A DNA stretch of 52,206 nucleotides from Protofrankia sp. CiT1 (lineage in GTDB: Bacteria > Actinomycetota > Actinomycetes > Frankiales > Frankiaceae): NCBI RefSeq assembly GCF_917627385.1, contig NZ_CAKJTL010000122.1, forward strand, positions 1 through 52,206, given 5' to 3'. Each line of letters opens with the position of its first letter. The stretch's first letter is position 1. Under the pieces are notes generated by a model, which searched no databases, was not told the DNA's origin, and saw nothing but the letters and a program-made list of their open reading frames with translations. The position numbers were made by a program, and so were the translations under genes. Below are positions 45,510 through 52,206 of this stretch, piece by piece.

Positions 45510-45609
45510 TGATACCGGCGCCATCCCGGCCGGCTGGGTGCTCCCCGGGCCACGCGACCGGTGCCGCGGCGGCCATCCACGCCTGCTGGGCGCGACGCGG
45601 GCGCCCCGG

Positions 45610-46227
45610 TCAGGTCGGGTCGTCACCCCGGTCGATAGCCTCCCAGGCGTCGACCGGTCGGGCTGCCGGGGTCTCGTACCGGACGGACAGCGTCGACCAG
45701 GTGTGCCCACGGAGCGCGACGATAGCGCCACCCAGAGCGAGAAGCGCTCCCCCACAGGTGGCAAGCCACGGCGCGGCTGTGCCCCGGATGTCGCGCAGGT
45801 TGGTGGTGACGCTCGGGGTGATCTGGCGCACCTGGGTGGCTACGCGCGCGGCCGGCAGCGGGTCCGCGGCGATGCGGCCGGCGACGATGGCGACTGCCGC
45901 GCCGGCCAGCAGAACCAGCAGACCGACGAGTACACGCCCCCTGCGTCTGGTGGCGGCGGTCGCAACCACTCCCGCGAGCCCGACCAGGCCCAGCCCGGCC
46001 ACGGCCGGGGCAAGATCCGATCCGGACAGCCGTACCGCCAACGGTGCGGCCGTGACCGCATCCTGTGCCGCGGCCCCGGCCGCCACACTCAGCTGTACCC
46101 AGGTCGCCCCGACGGTGACAAGCACCAGCACAGCGCCCAGCAGGCAACAGAGCACCGCCGCAGCCATCGCCCGCCGCCGTCCACGGTGGCCTGGGGACAT
46201 GTCAACGGGCCGCTGATGGGTGATCAT
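45610..46227 (-). CDS. Trp biosynthesis-associated membrane protein (TIGR02234 type)
   Basis: A 205-aa protein with four predicted membrane segments: AAAVLCCLLGAVLVLVTVGA, a segment around LAPAVAGLGLVGLAGVVATA, VLVGLLVLLAGAAVAIVAG and LATCGGALLALGGAIVALRG. The loop after the first, ATWVQLSVAAG, is typical of the family found next to trpE in Actinobacteria. Function unknown. Its ATG overlaps the trpE stop (ATGA). Confidence 0.88.
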   Translation of the reverse strand: MITHQRPVDMSPGHRGRRRAMAAAVLCCLLGAVLVLVTVGATWVQLSVAAGAAAQDAVTAAPLAVRLSGSDLAPAVAGLGLVGLAGVVATAATRRRGRVLVGLLVLLAGAAVAIVAGRIAADPLPAARVATQVRQITPSVTTNLRDIRGTAAPWLATCGGALLALGGAIVALRGHTWSTLSVRYETPAARPVDAWEAIDRGDDPT

Positions 46228-47729
46228 ATCGGCGAACGCAACGACTCTGCGATCTCGATCGCCCGCAGCACCGCCGCCGCCTTGGTTCGGCTCTCGTTGT
46301 TCTCGGCCACGGGCACGGAATCGGCAACGATTCCGGCGCCGGCCTGCACGTAGGCCCGCCCGTCGCGGAGCACAGCGGTCCGGATGGCGATCGCGGTGTC
46401 CAGATCGCCGCCGAAATCCAGGTAGCCGACCACACCCCCGTACAGCCCCCGGCGGGTTGACTCAAGCCCCTCGATGATCTCCATCGCACGCACTTTCGGC
46501 GCACCGGTGAGGGTGCCCGCGGGAAACGTCGCCGTGAGGACGTCGATGGCCGAGCGGTCCTCGGCAAGTTCACCGATCACCGTGGAGACAATGTGCATGA
46601 TCTGCGAAAAACGCTCAACCGCGGCGAACTCGACCACACGCACCGAACCCGGCACGCAGACTCGTCCCAGGTCGTTACGCACCAGATCGACGAGCATCAC
46701 GTGCTCGGCCCGCTCCTTTGGGTCAGCCAGCAGCTGCGCGGCGAGCTCAGCATCCCGCTCGGCCGTGGCGCCACGGGGACGGCTACCGGCGATCGGGTGC
46801 AGCAACGCCTGCCGGCCCGTCACCTTCACGTGTGCCTCCGGCGACGACCCGACGACATCGTGATCATCAAACCGGAGAAGGTACATGTAGGGGCTCGGGT
46901 TCGACGCCCTCAGCACCCGGTAGATATCAAGAGGCGCGGCTGTCGTCTGCCGCTCGAAGCGCTGGGAGACCACGATCTGGAAACACTCACCGGCCAGGAT
47001 CTGCTCGATGGCGGCCTCGACGGAGGCTTCGAAGCGCTCTGGCGAGGTCCGCGACGCGAACCCGGCGAGCGAGAGGTCTGGTGGCACCATGGTGGTCGCG
47101 ACCGTCGGTTCGGTCCACTTGCCGAGGTCGGCGGTCATGACCTCGAGCCGATGCACGGCGTCGTCGTAGGCCGTGTCCAGATCGCCGTCCCCGGTGAACA
47201 CGTTTGCGATCAGCAGACAGGACCCGTCACTGTGATCAAAAACCGCGAGATCGGCGGTCAGCATCATGCGCAGCTCGGGCATGCCCAGGTCGTCCACGCA
47301 ACCGGACGGCAGCCGTTCGACCCGCCGGACGATGTCGTACGACAGATAGCCGACCAAGCCGCCGGTGAGCGGTGGCGCGTCCGGCAGCGTGGGAGTACGC
47401 AACGCCAGCTGAACCGCGCGAAGCACCTCGAGCGGGTCGCCACCGGTGGGAACGCCCGACGGCGCCTGGCCGCCCACCCAGACGGCCGACCCGTCCCGTT
47501 CGGTGAGGGTCGCCGCGGCCCGGACACCGATGAACGAGTACCGCGACCACACCCCGCCGTTCTCGGCGGACTCCAGCAGGAAGGTGCCAGGTCCCCCGGC
47601 GAGCTTGCGGTAGATCCCGACCGGGGTCTCGCCGTCGGCGAGCAGGCGGCGGGTGACCGCGACCACCGGGTACTCGGCGGCGAGCGCGTGGAAGTCGGCC
47701 CGGCCCGGAATGATCTCACCTGTCGTCAC
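46224..47729 (-). CDS. trpE: Anthranilate synthase component I
   Basis: A 501-aa TrpE that makes anthranilate from chorismate. The feedback-site [18 protein letters not shown] is present near the N-terminus, and the catalytic domain has [63 protein letters not shown] and [19 protein letters not shown]. It starts at GTG 47729, overlapping the hisI stop (GTGA). The glutaminase subunit gene (trpG) is not in the window. Confidence 0.96.
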   Translation of the reverse strand: MTTGEIIPGRADFHALAAEYPVVAVTRRLLADGETPVGIYRKLAGGPGTFLLESAENGGVWSRYSFIGVRAAATLTERDGSAVWVGGQAPSGVPTGGDPLEVLRAVQLALRTPTLPDAPPLTGGLVGYLSYDIVRRVERLPSGCVDDLGMPELRMMLTADLAVFDHSDGSCLLIANVFTGDGDLDTAYDDAVHRLEVMTADLGKWTEPTVATTMVPPDLSLAGFASRTSPERFEASVEAAIEQILAGECFQIVVSQRFERQTTAAPLDIYRVLRASNPSPYMYLLRFDDHDVVGSSPEAHVKVTGRQALLHPIAGSRPRGATAERDAELAAQLLADPKERAEHVMLVDLVRNDLGRVCVPGSVRVVEFAAVERFSQIMHIVSTVIGELAEDRSAIDVLTATFPAGTLTGAPKVRAMEIIEGLESTRRGLYGGVVGYLDFGGDLDTAIAIRTAVLRDGRAYVQAGAGIVADSVPVAENNESRTKAAAVLRAIEIAESLRSPI

Positions 47730-48118
47730 GACTCGGCGCTCCTCGGGGACTTCACGGTAACGGCGACGGCCGGCAGGCTCCGGTTGTCGAAACATGTCCG
47801 GCTGCCCGTGTGGCAGGCCGATCCCACCTGTTCCACCCGGACCAGGACGGTGTCCCCGTCACAGTCAAGGGAGACCGACCGGACCAGTTGGCGGTGGCCG
47901 CTGCTGTCCCCCTTGACCCAGTACTCACGACGGCTGCGGCTCCAGTATGTGGCCCGCCCGGTGGTGAGCGTGCGGTGCAGCGCCTCGTCATCCATCCAGC
48001 CGACCATCAGCACCTCACCGGTGTCGTACTGCTGCGCGACAGCGGGGAACAGGCCAGCCTCGTCGCGCTTGAGCAGACCGGCTATGGCGGGGTCCAGACG
48101 GGACGCGGGGACGCACAC
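47726..48118 (-). CDS. hisI: Phosphoribosyl-AMP cyclohydrolase
   Basis: A 130-aa HisI acting in histidine synthesis. It has [39 protein letters not shown], the metal site [13 protein letters not shown] and [10 protein letters not shown]. The start is uncertain: GTG 48118 gives the normal length, GTG 48154 would overlap the exporter gene's stop. It is translationally coupled to trpE. Confidence 0.93.
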   Translation of the reverse strand: MCVPASRLDPAIAGLLKRDEAGLFPAVAQQYDTGEVLMVGWMDDEALHRTLTTGRATYWSRSRREYWVKGDSSGHRQLVRSVSLDCDGDTVLVRVEQVGSACHTGSRTCFDNRSLPAVAVTVKSPRSAES

Positions 48119-48140
48119 GTGCCCATTGTGCCGTGCTCGG

Positions 48141-50057
48141 TCATGGCAGGTCACCGGCCACGCCCGCCGTCCACGAAGCGTGCAGGCGCTGATACACACC
48201 GGGGACGGCAACGAGTTCGGCGTGGGCCCCCCGCTGGACGATCCGGCCCGCGTCAACCACCACCACGATGTCCGCGGCCTCCGCGGTGGACAGCCGGTGG
48301 GCGATCGTGACCGATGTCCGCCCTCGGGTCAACGCGGCCAGCGCACGGGCGAGCCGCACCTCCGTGGCCGGGTCGACCGACGATGTCGCCTCGTCCAGGA
48401 CGAGCAGGTCCGGTACCGCGACATGGGCACGGGCGAGGGCGACCAGCTGACGTTCTCCGGCGGACAGCAAGCTCCCACGTTCACCGACCCGGGTGCGCAC
48501 ACCGTCGGCGAGCCCAGCGATCCAGTCCGCAAGCCCCAGCGCGGTGAAGGCGTCCGCAACATCGGCGTCGCCGGCCTCCGGGCATCCGTAGCGAACGTTG
48601 TCCGCGATGCTCAGATCGAACAGGAAGCCATCCTGCGGGACCATGACAACCCGCCGACGCAACGAGGCGAACCGGACCTGCTCCGCGGGCACACCGCCGA
48701 GCAGCACCTGGCCAGCTGTCGGGTCCATCAGCCGCGTGAGCAGTTTCGCCAGGGTGGTCTTGCCCGATCCCGTCTCACCGACCACGGCGACCCTGGTCTG
48801 TGGCGCTATGTCCAGGTCGATGGCCTGCAGGACGGGCGGTCCTCCTGGATAAGCGAACGCGACACCGTCGAAACGCACCCCGAGCGGGCCAACAGGAAGA
48901 TCTTTTCCAGTTTCGGAGCCAGGGTCACGGACATCCTGCGGTGTGTCCAGCACATCAAGGACACGGCGCAGGCCCGCAAGCGCGTTCGCGCCCTCATTGA
49001 GCACCTCGGTCAGCGTCTGCAACGGCACCACGAACAGGGTGACCAGGAACAGGAAGGCCACCAGCCGGCCAGCGCTGAGATGACCGTCCACCCCGAGCAG
49101 CACCCCGCCGACCACCACGGCGCTGGTCGCGCATGCCGCCACCAGCTCACCGGCCGAGAAGACCGTGGCGACCAGTCGCTGCGCAGCGGTCTGCGCCGAT
49201 CGGTAGCGGTCGACGGAGGTGTCGACCCGCGTCTCGGTGCGCGCCTGAGCGCCGTAGGCGCGTACCACCGCGGCGCCGACCACGGACTCCGCAATCGCGC
49301 CCAGCATGTCCGCAACCCGCTCTCGAACCGCCCGGTAGCGTTGCGCAAGGAGCGGCTGAAAGCGCCTTACCGCAACAGCCATCGGCACAAAGGAGGCGTA
49401 GACAACGATGGTCAAAGGCCAGGAATAGATCGTCATAAGCGCGGTCGCGATCAACATCTGCCCGGAGGACAACAGCAAGATCATGCCGCCGAGCTGCAGA
49501 AACTGCGACATCTGGTCAACATCGCTGGTCACCCGCGAGGTGAGGGCTCCCCGCCGCTGCTCCAGCTGGGTCAACGCGGACAGACCGTGGATGTGCCCGA
49601 AAACACGTATCCGCAGTGTCGCCAACGCAGCCTCGGACATCCGATACAGGCGGACGTTCATGCGGTAGGCCGCTGCGGCCGTCACCACGATCGCCAGCAT
49701 CGCGCCCGCCGCCGCCCAGCCGACCACGCGCAGCTTGGGCGCTCCGTGCAGCAGGCCGTGGTCGACGGTCTGCTGGACCGCGATCGGGATCACCACTCGT
49801 CCCGTGGTGGCGATGAGCGCAAGAGCGATGGTCGCAGGCAGGCCCGCGGTGAGCTCCGGTACGAGCCGCCGGATCTTACCGAGCGTCGCCCCCAGCGACT
49901 CTCCAGACCGGGCCGGAGCGCTGCCGGTGCCGTCGGGAGCGGCAGCCGGGTGTCCCTCGTTGCGGGTTCCGCGGATCACGGAGCCGCTCTCCGGCGCCAT
50001 GCCATCCAGCCGGGGATCCGGATCCTCCTGGCGGGGCGCCGGAACGGTGACGCTCAC
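48141..50057 (-). CDS. ABC exporter, ATP-binding/permease subunit (canonical site)
   Basis: A 638-aa half-transporter with a disordered first 55 residues, six membrane helices (about 75-350) and a C-terminal ATPase. Walker A is GETGSGKTT, the signature [15 protein letters not shown] and Walker [13 protein letters not shown], with the catalytic Glu present. It starts at GTG 50057, overlapping the stop of its partner by four bases, so the two form a heterodimer, similar to TM287/288-type multidrug or peptide exporters. The substrate is unknown. Confidence 0.93.
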   Translation of the reverse strand: MSVTVPAPRQEDPDPRLDGMAPESGSVIRGTRNEGHPAAAPDGTGSAPARSGESLGATLGKIRRLVPELTAGLPATIALALIATTGRVVIPIAVQQTVDHGLLHGAPKLRVVGWAAAGAMLAIVVTAAAAYRMNVRLYRMSEAALATLRIRVFGHIHGLSALTQLEQRRGALTSRVTSDVDQMSQFLQLGGMILLLSSGQMLIATALMTIYSWPLTIVVYASFVPMAVAVRRFQPLLAQRYRAVRERVADMLGAIAESVVGAAVVRAYGAQARTETRVDTSVDRYRSAQTAAQRLVATVFSAGELVAACATSAVVVGGVLLGVDGHLSAGRLVAFLFLVTLFVVPLQTLTEVLNEGANALAGLRRVLDVLDTPQDVRDPGSETGKDLPVGPLGVRFDGVAFAYPGGPPVLQAIDLDIAPQTRVAVVGETGSGKTTLAKLLTRLMDPTAGQVLLGGVPAEQVRFASLRRRVVMVPQDGFLFDLSIADNVRYGCPEAGDADVADAFTALGLADWIAGLADGVRTRVGERGSLLSAGERQLVALARAHVAVPDLLVLDEATSSVDPATEVRLARALAALTRGRTSVTIAHRLSTAEAADIVVVVDAGRIVQRGAHAELVAVPGVYQRLHASWTAGVAGDLP

Positions 50058-51964
50058 CGTGCCACCGTGGCATCCTCAACAGCCTCAACAGCCTCAACAG
50101 CCTCAACAGCCCCGGCAGCCCCGGCAGCCTCCTCGCCCGAGCTGTCGCCTTCGCTCCTCGACTGGTAGGCGGTCAGCAGCGCCGCATACCCGGGCGAGGC
50201 AGCCATCAGCTCATGATGGCTGCCTCGCCCGGCCACCCGTCCTCGATCCAGGTACACGACCTCGTCAGCCAGCTCGATCGTTGCCCGCCGGTGCGCGACG
50301 ACAACCACCGTGGACGCACCTGCCCGCTCCCGCAGGCCAGCGAGGATGGCGGCCTCGACCCGCGGGTCAACGCCGGATGTCGCGTCGTCGAGAACAAGCA
50401 GACGCGGCTGGCGGACCAGCGCCCGGGCCAAGGCGATCCGCTGCCGCTGCCCGCCGGACAGCGTGGTACCCCGTTCGCCGACCTGCGTGTCAAGACCGGC
50501 GGGCAGCGCCGCGACAAAGCGGTCCGCCTGTGCGCGAGCGAGCGCTTCCCACACTGCCGCGTCGTCCACGGCCACACCGAGCGTGACGTTGCCGCGGACC
50601 GTGTCGTCGAACAGGAAGGCCTGCTGGGAAACCAGCGAGACGGTCGTGGTGACCGCACCGTCGGCGAGGTCCCGCAGATCGGCCCCGTCCATGCGGACCG
50701 CGCCAGCGTCAGGATCGTAGAGCCTGACCAGCAGACCGGCCAACGTCGACTTCCCCGACCCGGTCCGTCCGGCCAGGGCCACCACGCGGCCAGCGGCGAC
50801 ATCGAAACTCACCGCGTCCAGCGCCGGGGCGCTCGACCCGGCCGGATCAACCGATCGCGGATAGGTGTAGGTGACAGCCGCCACGGTCAGCGTTGCCGGT
50901 CCGGCGGCGCTCAACGTCTTCGGTCCAAAGCCCTGTTCGCCGCGGGCGTCCAGTACCGCGCGCACCCGGCCGTAGCCGACAACCGACCGAGGCAGCTCAC
51001 CGAACACCCAGCCGATCGCCCGCAGCGGGAATGCCAGGACCGTGAACAGGTAGGCGACGCGTACCAGATCGCCGACATCGAGTGCGCCCGCGGCGATCCT
51101 GGCCGTACCGACCAGCAGGACCACGAGAACGCCGATGTTCGGCAACGCGTCCATCACCGGATCGAACAGGCCGCGCACCCGCCCGGCACGTATCATTGCC
51201 GCTTTGAGCTCGTCCGCTTTGCGCGCAAACCGGGCTGTCTCGGCGGCTTCCCGCCCCATTGTCTTGATCACAAGAGCACCATCGAACGACTCGTGTGCCA
51301 CCGCGCTCACCTCCGCCCGCAGCTGCTGGGCGTGCGAGAGCAACGGCGAGACCTTCCGCCCGTAAATGATATTAATGACCCCAAAAAGCGGAAAAATGAC
51401 ACATCCAATGGCGGTCAACAACGGATCCGTCATGATCAATACCACCAGAGCGACAACAATCATGACTAGCACCCCCACCGCGAACGGCAGCGGAAGAACC
51501 GGAGCCCAGGCCGCCTCGACATCCGCGTTGGCGTTGGACAGCAGCAGACCGGTCGAGTGGCGCTGATGCCACGACAGCGGCAGGCGCAGATACTGCCGAA
51601 TCACCCGGCGGCGGTAGAGTGCCTGCAGCCGGAACGTCATCATCCCGCCGCCGAGCCGGCGCACGAACATGCCCACAGCCTTGGCAACGCCGACCGCGAC
51701 CAGTGACACCACCGCGAGCGCGAGGCTGCCCACCGTCACCCGCCCGGCCGCGAGGGACGGCAGCAGGACTCTGTCGATGACCTCGCCGAGCACGATCGAA
51801 CTCGCCACGGTCATAAAACCGAACAACGAACTGCCGGCAACCGCCAGGGCGAACGAGCGAGGTTCCTCGCGGATACCCATCCCAAGGACTGCCAGACCTT
51901 TGCGGATAACATCAGGTGAACCTGCGGAAACCAGCCGTGTCGATCCCGCCGGATCATTGGGCAT
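50054..51964 (-). CDS. ABC exporter, ATP-binding/permease subunit (degenerate site)
   Basis: A 636-aa half-transporter with six membrane helices and an ATPase domain: Walker A GRTGSGKST, signature TLSGGQRQRIALARAL, Walker B LLVLDDATSGVD, where Asp replaces the catalytic Glu. This pattern marks the degenerate site of heterodimeric exporters. The ATG at 51964 follows AGGAGAACC. The C-terminus ends in an (AVE)n repeat encoded by 9-bp units at 50074-50127. It is first in a two-gene operon placed upstream of hisI. Confidence 0.93.
   Translation of the reverse strand: MPNDPAGSTRLVSAGSPDVIRKGLAVLGMGIREEPRSFALAVAGSSLFGFMTVASSIVLGEVIDRVLLPSLAAGRVTVGSLALAVVSLVAVGVAKAVGMFVRRLGGGMMTFRLQALYRRRVIRQYLRLPLSWHQRHSTGLLLSNANADVEAAWAPVLPLPFAVGVLVMIVVALVVLIMTDPLLTAIGCVIFPLFGVINIIYGRKVSPLLSHAQQLRAEVSAVAHESFDGALVIKTMGREAAETARFARKADELKAAMIRAGRVRGLFDPVMDALPNIGVLVVLLVGTARIAAGALDVGDLVRVAYLFTVLAFPLRAIGWVFGELPRSVVGYGRVRAVLDARGEQGFGPKTLSAAGPATLTVAAVTYTYPRSVDPAGSSAPALDAVSFDVAAGRVVALAGRTGSGKSTLAGLLVRLYDPDAGAVRMDGADLRDLADGAVTTTVSLVSQQAFLFDDTVRGNVTLGVAVDDAAVWEALARAQADRFVAALPAGLDTQVGERGTTLSGGQRQRIALARALVRQPRLLVLDDATSGVDPRVEAAILAGLRERAGASTVVVVAHRRATIELADEVVYLDRGRVAGRGSHHELMAASPGYAALLTAYQSRSEGDSSGEEAAGAAGAVEAVEAVEAVEDATVAR
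50074..50127. repeat. 9-bp in-frame tandem repeat in the exporter C-terminus
   Basis: Four units CCTCAACAG followed by two variant units CCCCGGCAG on the plus strand. Read on the minus strand, the unit encodes AVE repeats near the protein end. Such a repeat can gain or lose units without shifting the frame. Confidence 0.85.
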
Positions 51965-52053
51965 GGTTCTCCTCTCGTCGCTCACTACACCGCCGACGCT
52001 GGCACCACCCAGACGAATTGAAACCAAAAAAACAGCCCGCCACAACAAACTTA
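51965..52053 (-). promoter_or_regulatory. Presumed exporter promoter region
   Basis: 89 bp between MITE 2b and the exporter start, containing the AGGAG site and a minus-strand run GTTTTTTTGG around 52021-52032. It is AT-richer than its surroundings. No clear promoter hexamers were assigned. Confidence 0.35.
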
Positions 52054-52168
52054 GAGCGACCGGCAATAGGGGACGCGGTGTCGCGGGGCTGGGGCACGCA
52101 CCTCGCCGCCTTGCGCCGCCCGCACCCCAACCCCATTCCTTGATCCACTCCCCTATTACCGGGCGCTC
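52054..52168. mobile_element. MITE family 2, copy b
   Basis: 115 bp with ends GAGCGACCGGCAATAGGGGA and a right end complementary to it (TCCCCTATTACCGGGCGCTC) at 18 of 20 positions, flanked by perfect TTA duplications (52051-52053 and 52169-52171). The outer thirds match copy 2a. It lies 90 bp upstream of the exporter operon start codon. Confidence 0.82.
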
Positions 52169-52206
52169 TTAGCCAGCATCCCGCTCCCATCGAACGCCCC
52201 CGCGAC

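Noticed and set aside
45269-46216. A 315-codon plus-strand frame starting after the LexA box
   Set aside because: Only the first 26 codons precede MITE C; the rest passes through the element and lies antisense to the Trp-associated membrane protein, so a full-length product is not credible.
46593-50168. A 1191-codon open frame on the plus strand
   Set aside because: It is antisense to trpE, hisI and an ABC exporter gene, all with clear family motifs. Long antisense frames are expected at this GC content, and its translation has no recognisable domain.

Overview
The window is high-GC actinobacterial DNA, almost certainly Frankia or a close relative. It carries nifV directly ahead of nifHDK, then nifE, N, X, two NifX-associated small genes, W, Z and B. 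Nearly every gene overlaps or closely follows the next, many starts are GTG, and the hisI-trpE-(membrane protein)-trpC-trpB-trpA-lgt-gltB-gltD order is typical of Actinobacteria. No NifA/sigma-54 type regulator is seen.

Layout. (1) 1-12847, minus strand: nif cluster, transcribed right to left from nifV to nifB and two HesB-NifU fusion genes, the last running off the left edge. A 485-bp gap between nifD and nifK holds a MITE-like element and two strong hairpins. (2) 12848-13469: long non-coding stretch upstream of nifV with a duplicated two-box motif, a terminator for the preceding operon and an octamer repeat. (3) 13470-16341: two-subunit 2-oxoacid:ferredoxin oxidoreductase, a plausible source of reduced ferredoxin for nitrogenase. 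(4) 16828-24144: accessory genes: PIG-L deacetylase, pRiA4b ORF-3 family protein, a broken XRE/DUF5753 regulator with its DUF397 partner, an Abi-like PD-(D/E)XK nuclease, an XRE regulator coupled to an SDR. (5) 24454-31275, minus strand: class I lanthipeptide cluster of the FxLD type (methyltransferase, precursor, LanB, LanC, stand-alone SpaB_C protein). (6) 31555-34210: hypothetical protein, small membrane protein, two back-to-back MITEs and an unusual serS. (7) 34286-51964, minus strand: gltD, gltB, lgt, trpA, trpB, trpC, Trp-associated membrane protein, trpE, hisI and a heterodimeric ABC exporter.

The genes link nitrogen fixation (nif, reductant supply by the oxidoreductase), ammonium assimilation (gltBD, glutamate synthase) and amino-acid synthesis. 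The most novel parts are the FxLD lanthipeptide cluster, with a predicted Asp-to-isoAsp modification, and a set of MITEs with GAGCG ends and TNA target duplications. These MITEs sit in striking places: between nifD and nifK, exactly at the serS stop codon, and behind an SOS-box-linked start codon. All calls were made by reading the sequence, without database searches.
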